This document shows positions 1 through 8,462 of a DNA stretch of 64,000 nt, piece by piece (the first letter of the stretch is position 1; each line of letters starts with the position of its first letter). This DNA is from Kordia sp965283645 (GTDB lineage: Bacteria; Bacteroidota; Bacteroidia; Flavobacteriales; Flavobacteriaceae): positions 2,232,001-2,296,000 of the forward strand of contig NZ_CBDIPG010000001.1 of NCBI RefSeq assembly GCF_965283645.1, read 5' to 3'. The notes beneath the pieces are model-generated. The model was not told the origin of the DNA. It saw only the letters and a list, made by a program, of their open reading frames with translations, and ran no database searches. A program made the position numbers and the translations under genes.

Positions 1-896
1 AACGAAAGTGTTTCTGTCGTAGATGGCAATTTTTCTTCTTGAATGTTTTTGATATAGATTGCATTGTTAGCAATATTCCAACTTCTTGTGGTTTTGTTAA
101 ACGAATGCGCACTTGGACCAATTCCAATATATGTTGCGCCTTTCCAATACGATGTGTTGTGTTTTGAGAAATAATCAGGTTTTCCAAAGTTTGAAATTTC
201 ATAGTGTACAAAACCTTGTTTGGAAGTTTCTTCCACCAATACATTAAAATGTGCCAACGCTTCTTCTTCTGAAACATTTGGATACGTTCCTTGTCGGATG
301 AATTTTTCCAATGCCGTTTTTGGTTCTACTGTAAGTGCATAACTTGAAATATGTTTGATGCCAAAATCGAATGCAATTTTAAGGTTTTCTTTCCATTGTT
401 GCATGCTCATGGTAGGAACCCCGTAAATGAGATCGATTGTGATGTTATCAAAATATTGTGTTGCAATTGTTAAAGACTTGTTGGCTTCGACAGCAGCATG
501 TGCACGATTCATGAGTTTTAAATCAGTATCAAAAAATGATTGTATTCCGATACTTAACCGATTGATTGGAGAAGCCGCCAATTCTTTTATTTTTTCTTCT
601 GATAAATCATCTGGGTTTGCTTCAAGCGTAATTTCTGGAGTTGCTGAAACCGTATAGTTTTCTTGAATAACCTCTAGAATTTTATTTAATTCGGCCAACG
701 ATAGTAAACTTGGCGTTCCACCACCGAAATAGATGGTTTCAACCGTAATATTATTCAATTCAGTTTTACGAAGTTGTAATTCTTTATGAATCGCTTTAAG
801 CATATTCTCTTTTTTCGCTAACGAGGTTGAAAAATGAAAGTCACAATAATGACATGCTTGTTTGCAAAATGGTATATGTATGTAAATTCCAGCCAT
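1..896 (-). CDS. hemW: Radical SAM heme chaperone HemW (C-terminus cut by window edge)
   Basis: The reading frame opens with MAGIYIHIPFCKQACHYCDF, which holds the CxxxCxxC cluster of radical SAM enzymes. It continues with YFGGGTPSLL, which fits the SAM-binding glycine motif, then a TLEANPDDL segment and an RLSIGIQSF segment, all typical of the HemN/HemW family. About 298 residues are visible and the C-terminal part lies outside the window. HemW-type members insert heme into target proteins rather than oxidising coproporphyrinogen. The N-terminus starts directly at the cluster without the longer HemN extension, which favours HemW. The ATG overlaps the stop codon of the upstream DUF3667 gene by one base (TAATG), so the two are probably translationally coupled. 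Confidence 0.9.
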   Translation of the reverse strand, partial: MAGIYIHIPFCKQACHYCDFHFSTSLAKKENMLKAIHKELQLRKTELNNITVETIYFGGGTPSLLSLAELNKILEVIQENYTVSATPEITLEANPDDLSEEKIKELAASPINRLSIGIQSFFDTDLKLMNRAHAAVEANKSLTIATQYFDNITIDLIYGVPTMSMQQWKENLKIAFDFGIKHISSYALTVEPKTALEKFIRQGTYPNVSEEEALAHFNVLVEETSKQGFVHYEISNFGKPDYFSKHNTSYWKGATYIGIGPSAHSFNKTTRSWNIANNAIYIKNIQEEKLPSTTETLS

Positions 897-1642
897 TAGC
901 TATTAAAAGAAACAATTAACATTGATAGCCCGAAACTACAAAGTATATATAAGAATACAGCTAGAAAGTATGCAATAATTCCTTTGAGAACGGTTTTGAA
1001 AGTCACTTTTTGAAATAGTGACATAATTGCATACATAAAATAAATCAACATTAATAAAAGCGGAATGGAGCGCATATTTAATGGAAGTTTATTGATGAAA
1101 TACATGAAGCATGAAACCATAAATGTATAGATTCCAACTAAGTAAAATGCAATTGCAAAATATTCTGCTAACGTATGTCGCTTTCTAAAGACTAATTTTA
1201 ATGAAATACCAATGGAAAACACAAAGAAGAATAGAAAGTTTGTAATGTTACTTCGCATAAATTCTCCAGCTTGGTACGCCATACTTTGCGCACTTTCAGA
1301 AACACTTTTGAATGTTTCATCCTTTATAGGGTCAGAATTGAGAATTGAACTTATTACTACATACAAAACCGTCATTAAGATAAAAAAGGAAACAGGTTTG
1401 TAATACCTTTTCCGCTTTCCTTCAATAAACTCTCTAAATACTTTCCTTGGATTAATACATAAATATTTCAATGTTACCATCAAAGGCGCATTTATAGAAA
1501 AGAACATATCTAGAATTTCTTGAAACGTCTCTTTTATAGTAATCTTTGAAACTGTTGACTTCTGTCCGCATGTAGCGCAATAATTTCCAGTTAGTGGAGT
1601 ATTGCAATTTTTACATATATCAGACGAAGTCGTTGTATCCAT
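896..1642 (-). CDS. DUF3667 domain membrane protein
   Basis: This 248-residue protein begins with a zinc-ribbon-like pair of motifs, CKNCNTPL and CATCGQK, followed by a soluble segment. A GKRKRYYKPVSFFIL stretch leads into four or more hydrophobic helices (about residues 85-245). The zinc ribbon followed by the RKRYYKP motif and a helix bundle is the usual layout of DUF3667 proteins, which are common in Flavobacteriia and have no known biochemical role. It sits between a small Cys-containing membrane protein and hemW on the same strand, with one-base overlap to hemW. The family call is from recognition of the pattern; function is unknown. Confidence 0.8.
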   Translation of the reverse strand: MDTTTSSDICKNCNTPLTGNYCATCGQKSTVSKITIKETFQEILDMFFSINAPLMVTLKYLCINPRKVFREFIEGKRKRYYKPVSFFILMTVLYVVISSILNSDPIKDETFKSVSESAQSMAYQAGEFMRSNITNFLFFFVFSIGISLKLVFRKRHTLAEYFAIAFYLVGIYTFMVSCFMYFINKLPLNMRSIPLLLMLIYFMYAIMSLFQKVTFKTVLKGIIAYFLAVFLYILCSFGLSMLIVSFNS

Positions 1643-1652
1643 TTGAGAAATT

Positions 1653-1943
1653 CTAATTGTTTGAGCAACGAACTGCTAAACGTACAATGACGAGTATAAA
1701 TATAATTACACTACCGGCTATTCGCCATCCAGAAACTGAGTTTCCATTTTCATCTACATAATCACCTTCATCTAATACGGCTTGCCGCTGAATCATTTTT
1801 TGTTCTTCTTTTTCATCTTTAACAAAATCAGGGCATTGACTCAAGAATGTCGGTTTTTGATTTGTTAATCCACATACAATACCTTCAGAAGAGGAAAAGG
1901 ATTTGTTTACACATTTTTTACAGAATTCTAATTGGTAACTCAT
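1653..1943 (-). CDS. Small Cys-containing single-pass membrane protein
   Basis: A 96-residue protein with an N-terminal CKKC motif (residues 8-11), further cysteines near residues 24 and 37, an acidic, charged middle and one C-terminal transmembrane helix (GSVIIFILVIVRLAV). The spaced cysteines suggest a small zinc-binding or redox head on the cytoplasmic side of a tail-anchored helix. It lies 10 bp upstream of the DUF3667 gene, another zinc-ribbon membrane protein, so they probably form one operon. I do not recognise a named family. The reading frame is well supported by its position and composition. Confidence 0.65.
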   Translation of the reverse strand: MSYQLEFCKKCVNKSFSSSEGIVCGLTNQKPTFLSQCPDFVKDEKEEQKMIQRQAVLDEGDYVDENGNSVSGWRIAGSVIIFILVIVRLAVRCSNN

Positions 1944-2007
1944 ACAGTTTTAATTTGGTTGTTTAGCGAAAATATCAAAATCATTCAATATTTATCAAAA
2001 TTTCAAT

Positions 2008-2562
2008 TTACTTTTTTACTCTTTTTTCATTTTGTTTTACAAAACTTGCCCAGCCAGAATAATTTTTCCCTATTTCTACTCTTCCTTGATTGTAAAAGTG
2101 ACAAACAGCCGCTGCCAAACCATCTGTAGAGTCTAAATTTTTTGGAAGTGTTTTTAAGCCAAGTAAACTTTGTAACATTTTGGCAACTTGCTCTTTGCTA
2201 GCATTTCCATTACCTGTGATTGCCATTTTTATTTTTTTAGGGGAATATTCTGTAATTGGTACTTCGCGAGATAAACCAGCCGCCATTGCAACTCCTTGTG
2301 CTCGACCAAGCTTTAACATCGATTGTACGTTTTTTCCAAAAAAAGGTGCTTCAATTGCTATTTCGTCAGGATGATACGTATCAATCAATTCAATTGTGCG
2401 TTCAAAAATTAATTTTAACTTTAAATAATGATCGCTGTATTTTTGTAATTGAAGTTCATTTAGTTGTAAAAACTCCATCTTCTTCCCTACTATTTTTATC
2501 AACCCAAAACCCATAATTGTTGTTCCTGGATCAATTCCTAATATGATTTTTTCTGTCTTCAA
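2008..2562 (-). CDS. ruvC: Crossover junction endodeoxyribonuclease RuvC
   Basis: This 184-residue protein has the RuvC signature LGIDPGTTIMGFG near its start, an AIEAPFFGKN segment, and an STDGLAAAVCHF segment towards the C-terminus. The four acidic residues expected of the active site are visible at about D11, E71, D144 and D147. RuvC resolves Holliday junctions together with RuvAB. The length fits the family. It is the first gene of a minus-strand run leading to hemW; no ruvA or ruvB is in the window. Confidence 0.95.
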   Translation of the reverse strand: MKTEKIILGIDPGTTIMGFGLIKIVGKKMEFLQLNELQLQKYSDHYLKLKLIFERTIELIDTYHPDEIAIEAPFFGKNVQSMLKLGRAQGVAMAAGLSREVPITEYSPKKIKMAITGNGNASKEQVAKMLQSLLGLKTLPKNLDSTDGLAAAVCHFYNQGRVEIGKNYSGWASFVKQNEKRVKK

Positions 2563-2699
2563 TTACGTTTTTTAGAATATTTTTAATAAATTTTAATTAT
2601 TTTTCTTACAATTTTATTAGTTTTACCCTGCTTTCTATATTGCATAGCAAAAGTTAACGATTATGTAAATTTATGTAACGAAATGCTTTTCTTTGTAGC

Positions 2700-3683
2700 A
2701 TGCGCACCACGGTATCTCACAAATCTAAGCAATTCTTAGCTTTGGTCATAAAACTCGCTATTGTTATTGGAGCAGCTTATTTTATATATAATAAGTTGAA
2801 TTATAACGAACAATTAGATTTTGAGACGTTTGTTGCGCAACTGAAAGCCATAAAACTTACTAATATACTTGTTATTTTGACACTTTTTTTAGCAACATTT
2901 TGCAATTGGTTTTTAGAAATTTTAAAATGGAAAACACTTGTTTCTCATTGCAAACAAATTTCTATTTGGGAAAGTACCGCACAATCGTTGGGCGGACTTA
3001 CCGCTTCACTTTTGACACCCAATAGAGTTGGCGAATATGGCGCTAAAGCATTGTATTTTAAAAAATCTGAACGCAAATATATTGTTGGGTTAAATTTTCT
3101 TGGAAATACAGCCCAACTCATTACTACATTACTTTTTGGTGTGCTTGGATTTTCTTTTTTTGTGTATCAATTTCATATTGAATTGCCTTGGACTAAAATT
3201 GCTCGCATGAGTGGATTTTTAGGAATATTTGGACTCTTATTTTTCTTGGTCACAAAACAGAAGCGTTTTCAAATAAAAGGATATTCTTGGAAAAACTTGA
3301 AGAATTTTGTTCAAAATATTTCAACAAGTATTCATCTTAAAAACCTTAGTTTTTCCATACTTAGATATTTAATTTTTTCGCATCAATTTTACTTTTTAGT
3401 ACTCCTTTTTGGAACTGAAATTTCTTATGTAACTATGATGAGCGCAATTATTGCTATGTATTTGATTACTTCGATTATTCCAATGCTTTTTATTTTTGAT
3501 GTCATTGTAAAAGGAAGTGTTGCCGTTTGGCTATTTGGCTATTTACAAATTCCCGAATTACATACTTTAAGTGTTGTAGCATTGATGTGGGTTTTAAATT
3601 TTGTGATTCCAAGTATCGTTGGAAGTTATTTTGTATTGAGTTTTAATCCTTCGAAAAAAGAAGATAATGTAGCATCAGTATGA
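2700..3683 (+). CDS. Flippase-like membrane protein (LPG synthase TM / YbhN-like family)
   Basis: A 327-residue integral membrane protein with about eight hydrophobic segments. The conserved-looking stretch SLGGLTASLLTPNRVGEYGAK (residues 96-116) matches the core motif of the lysylphosphatidylglycerol-synthase transmembrane and flippase-like family (UPF0104). Members move or modify lipid-linked molecules, often beside a glycosyltransferase, as here. The stop codon overlaps the start of the following GT2 gene (ATGA), so the two are translationally coupled. The substrate cannot be read from the sequence. Confidence 0.75.
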   Translation: MRTTVSHKSKQFLALVIKLAIVIGAAYFIYNKLNYNEQLDFETFVAQLKAIKLTNILVILTLFLATFCNWFLEILKWKTLVSHCKQISIWESTAQSLGGLTASLLTPNRVGEYGAKALYFKKSERKYIVGLNFLGNTAQLITTLLFGVLGFSFFVYQFHIELPWTKIARMSGFLGIFGLLFFLVTKQKRFQIKGYSWKNLKNFVQNISTSIHLKNLSFSILRYLIFSHQFYFLVLLFGTEISYVTMMSAIIAMYLITSIIPMLFIFDVIVKGSVAVWLFGYLQIPELHTLSVVALMWVLNFVIPSIVGSYFVLSFNPSKKEDNVASV

Positions 3684-4813
3684 TAGATATTTTTTTGTGT
3701 ACTATTATCACGCTATACATAATTATGATTGGTAGTTTTGTATTTGGTTTTTGGAAGCAACCAACTATTAAACAACAACAACATATAAATCCAGTTGTAG
3801 ATTTCTCAGTGATTATTCCTTTTCGGAATGAAGCAACATATTTGCCAACATTGTTAAATTCAATAACACAATTACAGTATCCTAAAACGAAGGTTTCTTT
3901 TTGGTTTATTGATGATGATTCAGAAGATAACTCAAGTGAAATTATTCAACAATTTAGCGAACAACATCCAAGCATTACGATTACAATTCTAAAAAATAAA
4001 CGCGTTTCAAGTTCTCCAAAAAAAGATGCAATTCGTACAGCAATTAAAGAAATTAAAAGTCATTGGATTATTACTACAGATGCAGATTGTTTGTTTCCAC
4101 CAAATTGGTTGCAACTATTCAATCAAGAGATATTTTTAAAACGTCCAAGAATGATTGCGGCGCCTGTTACATATACAAATATTACATCATTTTTTACATA
4201 TTTTCAATTACTTGATTTTTTAAGTTTACAAGGTGCAACTATTGGAAGTTATGGTTTGCGAACGCCTTTTATGTGCAATGGAGCCAATTTAGCGTATCAA
4301 AAAGAAGCTTTTTTAGAAGTACAAGGGTTTGCCGGAAACGACACAATAGCAAGTGGTGATGATATTTTTTTATTTGAAAAATTTATCAAAAAATGGCCTA
4401 ATAGAGTACATTATTTAAAATCTAAAGACGCTATCATTCACACGTTTCCTGTAAGTTCGTTTCAAGAATTAGTTGCGCAACGTGTTCGTTGGGCTTCCAA
4501 AAGTGCCAAATATAATTTGGTGCGAGGAAAGTTTGTTGGAGTTATCGTAATGTTGATGAATGTTGTGTTTTGTTTGCTTCCTATTTTATTGTTTCTCACA
4601 ACTATTTCTTGGAAATTAATCGTATTCGTAGTGCTTTCAAAATTTATTATTGATGGTATTTTACTATATCAAACTTTTCAATTTACTGAACAAAAATTTC
4701 GTCTTCATTATTTTATAGTAAGCACAATCATATATCCGTTTTTTACTGTATTCATATTCTTCAATTCGCTATTCAAGTCATACACTTGGAAAAATAGAGA
4801 GTTTACGATGTAA
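3680..4813 (+). CDS. Family 2 glycosyltransferase, membrane-anchored
   Basis: This 377-residue protein has an N-terminal transmembrane helix, a GT-A fold with VIIPFRNEATYLP (around residue 44), a WFIDDDSEDNS motif and TTDADC as the metal and nucleotide-sugar binding acids. QRVRWASKS is the QxxRW motif of membrane-bound GT2 enzymes. C-terminal helices follow. It probably transfers a sugar to a lipid or nascent polymer on the cytoplasmic face. Overlap by four bases with the upstream flippase-like gene suggests that they act on the same lipid-linked product. Acceptor and sugar are unknown. Confidence 0.85.
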   Translation: MIDIFLCTIITLYIIMIGSFVFGFWKQPTIKQQQHINPVVDFSVIIPFRNEATYLPTLLNSITQLQYPKTKVSFWFIDDDSEDNSSEIIQQFSEQHPSITITILKNKRVSSSPKKDAIRTAIKEIKSHWIITTDADCLFPPNWLQLFNQEIFLKRPRMIAAPVTYTNITSFFTYFQLLDFLSLQGATIGSYGLRTPFMCNGANLAYQKEAFLEVQGFAGNDTIASGDDIFLFEKFIKKWPNRVHYLKSKDAIIHTFPVSSFQELVAQRVRWASKSAKYNLVRGKFVGVIVMLMNVVFCLLPILLFLTTISWKLIVFVVLSKFIIDGILLYQTFQFTEQKFRLHYFIVSTIIYPFFTVFIFFNSLFKSYTWKNREFTM

Positions 4814-4908
4814 CCTAAAAAAGTTAATTCTACATAAAAACAGCAATACCCTACCGATCTTTACAAAAAACATATTATTTTTAAAGTAATAACCAATCAA
4901 TTTACCAC

Positions 4909-6186
4909 ATGCAAACTACTACCACTTGGTCTTTTATAGAAAAAATTGGCTTTAGACTGTTCTTTGTTTACTGCTTACTATTTATACTTCCTTTTCCACT
5001 AAACACGTTTGATTTTTTATCAGATATCACACTATTTTACGATGATGTTACCTGGAAAAAAATTGTTTCTCTAGTCAGTGAAAACGTCTTTAATATTCCG
5101 TTTGATAGCTTAGCAATGCCGCGCGGAAGTGGCGACACAACTTATAATTATATTCAACTATTTTGTTTTGTAATAATCTCGGTTTTAATAACAGTAATTT
5201 GGTCTATTCTTGATCGAAAACGAAAAAATTACAGTCGATTACTTCAATTTTTCATCATATTTATAGCCTATTACTTGATATTTATCATGTTTACCTACGG
5301 ATTTATTAAGGTGTATAAACTTCAATTTCCAGATCCATATTTGGCACGATTAATTCAACCTTACGGAGAATCATCTCCTATGGGAATTGCTTGGACCTTT
5401 ATGGGCGCTTCCAAAGCGTACACATTTTTCTCTGGACTTTCCGAAATTATTGCAGGTTTATTGTTAATCTTTAGACGTACACGAACACTTGGCGGATTGG
5501 TTTGTTTTGGTGTCATGCTCAATATTTTTATGATGAATATGTGTTATGATATTCCTGTAAAAATCTTCTCTTTTCACTTAATGTTATTTGCGTTTTTCAT
5601 TTTTATGCAAGACTGGAAACGCCTGTTTAGTGTTTTCTTTACGGCTTCTTCAGTTCCACCTAAAAGTTTTCCTAGTTATTTTGAAAAGCCCGAATTTAAT
5701 ATTGCAGCTATCGTGATTAAATTTCTTGTTATCGCCTTCTTTTTATATTCAAATATTTCAAGTGCAATCATACGAAACAAAGCTCGTGGACCATATGCCA
5801 AAAAAACAGCTCTATATGGAATATATAATGTAAATACTATTGTAAAAAATCAGGATACAATTCCATTACTCGTTACTGATGAGAATTTGTGGAAGAGAAT
5901 TTTGATACAAAGAGCTAATTACATTTCAATCTATAATTTTAAAGATAAACGTACTCGATTTAAACTAAAATTAGATACTTTAACTAATACAATGAATTTT
6001 GAAAAACGTGAGGATTCTACAGATATTTATAATTTCACATATACATTAAAAGATAGTATTCTTACACTAAAAGGAACACATTTAAATGACACACTTCTTA
6101 TTGAAGCAAAACAATTTGATTTGAAAAAGTTTAAGTTAATGAACAGAGGTTTTCATTGGATTAACGAACATCCATACAATCGATAA
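4909..6186 (+). CDS. Membrane protein with DoxX-like helical domain
   Basis: A 425-residue protein with about seven to eight transmembrane helices in the first 300 residues. The segment around GASKAYTFFSGLSEIIAGLLL, with a following RRTRTLGGLVCFGVMLNIFMMN, is like the DoxX family core. A soluble C-terminal domain of about 120 residues follows, rich in beta-type sequence (YNVNTIVKNQDTIPLL and on). Similar DoxX-plus-tail proteins occur in Flavobacteriia without known function. Spacing of 95 bp to the GT2 gene allows either co-transcription or its own promoter. Confidence 0.6.
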   Translation: MQTTTTWSFIEKIGFRLFFVYCLLFILPFPLNTFDFLSDITLFYDDVTWKKIVSLVSENVFNIPFDSLAMPRGSGDTTYNYIQLFCFVIISVLITVIWSILDRKRKNYSRLLQFFIIFIAYYLIFIMFTYGFIKVYKLQFPDPYLARLIQPYGESSPMGIAWTFMGASKAYTFFSGLSEIIAGLLLIFRRTRTLGGLVCFGVMLNIFMMNMCYDIPVKIFSFHLMLFAFFIFMQDWKRLFSVFFTASSVPPKSFPSYFEKPEFNIAAIVIKFLVIAFFLYSNISSAIIRNKARGPYAKKTALYGIYNVNTIVKNQDTIPLLVTDENLWKRILIQRANYISIYNFKDKRTRFKLKLDTLTNTMNFEKREDSTDIYNFTYTLKDSILTLKGTHLNDTLLIEAKQFDLKKFKLMNRGFHWINEHPYNR

Positions 6187-6191
6187 AAGTG

Positions 6192-6656
6192 TTATCCATC
6201 ATGATATAAGCGTGAATCAAATGTGAATTTTTGAACCTTTATCACTTTAATCTGATGAAAATCAATATGTCTTGGATTCAAAATATAATTACATTCATCT
6301 CTAACAATTGCGGAAGGAACTTTTAAAACTGCATGGTTATTTTCTTCAACAAACTTTGTGAAAATTTCTTGCGTTTTACTGTTATAAGGAAAGGTATTCC
6401 AGTTTTTGGGTAGTTTTTTTAATTCATACACCGAAATTTCATCTGGTATTTCTACATGAACTAAAATTCGATCACTTGGTAAATCTTCAGTAATGTCTAA
6501 GTGCATTACAACTTCTAAATAGGAAAGGGAAATGTGTTGTGAAGTATATATGGCGCGCGTTCCGATTTCATTCCATCGACCGCCAATTTTTTCTGCGCCA
6601 ATTCCTGAAAGCAAATCATTTTTACGCTTTGCTCTGTCTATTCTGTATACAATCAT
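6192..6656 (-). CDS. RES-domain toxin (NAD-degrading)
   Basis: A 154-residue protein with the RES-domain opening MIVYRIDRAKRK, then GGRWNEIGTRAIYTS and SLSYLEVVMHL, all hallmark segments of the family. RES toxins of the MbcT/RES-Xre class deplete NAD+ by phosphorolysis or hydrolysis; this is established for characterised family members, not shown here. It lies downstream of, and overlaps by one base, a gene for an Xre/MbcA-like antitoxin, the standard antitoxin-first order of RES-Xre modules. Confidence 0.88.
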   Translation of the reverse strand: MIVYRIDRAKRKNDLLSGIGAEKIGGRWNEIGTRAIYTSQHISLSYLEVVMHLDITEDLPSDRILVHVEIPDEISVYELKKLPKNWNTFPYNSKTQEIFTKFVEENNHAVLKVPSAIVRDECNYILNPRHIDFHQIKVIKVQKFTFDSRLYHDG

Positions 6657-7069
6657 TAGGCAAAAATTCCGTAATCAATACGTCTAATTTCGTCAATAAC
6701 TAATTTTACACCGTAACTTGTATCGAGTAATGAAAAAGGTGTTTGACTGCCTAAAACTTTGCTTTTTTTATTGAGCCATCGTGTAAATTTTTTTTCATCA
6801 CCAAAAACTTCAAATCCTTTTGAATATACTTCGGCAATTTCAAATAAACGTTCGCTAACTTCTTTGTCATAACTATTTTTTTTAGATAATGTTGAGTACG
6901 AAGCAGGAACTATTTCTGATATCTTTGTCAAAGGTAAAGCGACTCGCAAGCTAAATTTTTTTAATTGTGAACGCGTAACGCCTGTGCGTGTTGCATGAAT
7001 GATTTTTAGCTTATTTTGCGGGGAATCATTTCTATTATTTATATAGCTAGTTAAGGTTAGCGCTTCCAT
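6656..7069 (-). CDS. Xre/MbcA/ParS-type antitoxin of RES toxin
   Basis: The frame is open from 7171, but the most likely start is the ATG at 7069 (MEALTLTSYINNRN), giving 137 residues. The upstream part is AT-rich and basic with no family resemblance. The middle has a helix-turn-helix-like region (TGVTRSQLKKFSLRVALPLT), and the C-terminal part (FEVFGDEKKFTRWLNKKSKV, then TPFSLLDTSYG) is the DUF2384/MbcA domain that caps RES toxins. It overlaps the toxin gene by one base (TAATG). It probably also represses the operon. Confidence 0.83.
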   Translation of the reverse strand: MEALTLTSYINNRNDSPQNKLKIIHATRTGVTRSQLKKFSLRVALPLTKISEIVPASYSTLSKKNSYDKEVSERLFEIAEVYSKGFEVFGDEKKFTRWLNKKSKVLGSQTPFSLLDTSYGVKLVIDEIRRIDYGIFA

Positions 7070-7171
7070 ATTTTGAGTTATTTTACCTATAAGTATACGT
7101 AAATTTACGAATATTTTTTCGGAGTGTCGCCATTTGCTACATTTTTTTATTATTTTTAACAAAATTAACAT

Positions 7172-7918
7172 ATGAGTTTATTTGGGCTATCTACTTCAAA
7201 TCCTGCTTTTACAGGTTATTTCTGGAATAATTCCGAAACGAAAAAAACTCAAGGAAAAATGACGCTTATTGGTGTTGTATTGAAGTCTGTATTTTGTTTA
7301 CTACTTGTTTCCGGAGCTGCCGCCATTACTTGGAAACTCTATTTTTCTGGTGTCGATATTAAATGGTATACTACTGGCGGAATTATTGTTGCAATTATCT
7401 GTAGTATTTTAATTTCTGTGCGCCGTAAATGGATTGCTTGGCTTACAATTATATATGCCTTCGCAAAAGGACTATTTATTGGTGGATTTAGTGCTTATAT
7501 GCACAAGAGCTATCCAAATTTACCAATACAGGCTATCATAATTACCTTCGTCACATTTATAACGATGTTGTTACTTTTTGTCTCTAAAATTATAAAAGTT
7601 ACTCAAAAGTTTAGAAGTGTTGTCATTACAGTTACCACAACAATTTTCATTATTTACATTGTATCGTTTATTTTAACCTTTTTTGGAATTCAAATTTCGT
7701 TTATATACAATACATCTTGGTTTGCAATTGCATTTAATATTGTTGCCGCAATTTTTGCCGCGTTGAGCTTACTGCTCGATTTTGATTATATAAATCGTTA
7801 CATGGGAAAAGCACACAAATCATATGAATGGTTTGCAACTTGGGGATTGTTAGTGACGATTATTTGGTTGTATGTAGAAGTATTACGCTTGTTGCGAAAA
7901 CTTGCAATTCGATTCTAA
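7172..7918 (+). CDS. Bax inhibitor-1/YccA family membrane protein
   Basis: A 248-residue protein with seven predicted membrane helices and the opening MSLFGLSTSNPAFTGYFWNN, which is typical of Bacteroidota BI-1/YccA proteins. The segment FAKGLFIGGFSAYMHKSYPN is the first well-conserved family block, and LLLDFDYINRYM holds the paired aspartates near the last helices that bind or sense ions in this family. It is divergently placed to the toxin-antitoxin pair. BI-1 homologues act as pH-sensitive calcium leak channels or protease modulators; the role here is unknown. Confidence 0.88.
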   Translation: MSLFGLSTSNPAFTGYFWNNSETKKTQGKMTLIGVVLKSVFCLLLVSGAAAITWKLYFSGVDIKWYTTGGIIVAIICSILISVRRKWIAWLTIIYAFAKGLFIGGFSAYMHKSYPNLPIQAIIITFVTFITMLLLFVSKIIKVTQKFRSVVITVTTTIFIIYIVSFILTFFGIQISFIYNTSWFAIAFNIVAAIFAALSLLLDFDYINRYMGKAHKSYEWFATWGLLVTIIWLYVEVLRLLRKLAIRF

Positions 7919-7923
7919 AAAAA

Positions 7924-8403
7924 TTACTCTTCAACATTTAAAATAATTGGCAACATAAACTTTGTTGCTACAGGAATGCCGCGTTTATTAGCGGGAGAAG
8001 CTTTTGGCAAACTGTTAATACTTGCATGAAGCAAACTATCTAACAACGGTAATTGTGCAGAAGTCAATTTATTTTTTTGAATAGCTTCAATTTTAATAAT
8101 TCCTAATGTATCAATATATAAAGAAACTTGAATTGTATCACGAATAGTTTTGGAAACTACTAAATCATTTGTAGATAAACGCTCGTAAATTTGATCTGTA
8201 AGTGTTTGAAAAAAACAGTTTTTCTGTGCTTCTTTCTCTAAATAATCACAACTTTCAAACGAAGGGAATTCATCAACAGTATCCAAATTGATACTCTTCT
8301 TTTCTTCTGCTACAATAGTTTCTTCTTTTACAATAGAACCATTGATGTATTCACATGAAACACACACAAACAACAGTAGACAATATTTCCAAAGGTTTTT
8401 CAT
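7924..8403 (-). CDS. Lipoprotein with TonB-C-like end
   Basis: The likely start is the ATG at 8403 (MKNLWKYCLLLFVCVSCEY), giving a short lipoprotein signal with the cysteine of VSC as lipid site. The open frame extends five codons further upstream. The C-terminal 80 residues (QVSLYIDTLGIIKIEAIQ to KFMLPIILNVEE) resemble the last part of TonB-C domains. The same end motif, KYMLPIVFKVQ, occurs in the M56 protein two genes upstream. It lies on the same strand as the TPR and M56 genes and may be the last gene of that group. Confidence 0.65.
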   Translation of the reverse strand: MKNLWKYCLLLFVCVSCEYINGSIVKEETIVAEEKKSINLDTVDEFPSFESCDYLEKEAQKNCFFQTLTDQIYERLSTNDLVVSKTIRDTIQVSLYIDTLGIIKIEAIQKNKLTSAQLPLLDSLLHASINSLPKASPANKRGIPVATKFMLPIILNVEE

Positions 8404-8462
8404 TCGTACAAATATCATGAAAAATACAACTTTTAGATATTTTGCAATAATTTTCTATTGGA

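Noticed and set aside
7070..7171. 34-codon N-terminal extension of the antitoxin frame
   Set aside because: Basic, AT-driven sequence with no family resemblance; the ATG at 7069 gives a normal antitoxin start.
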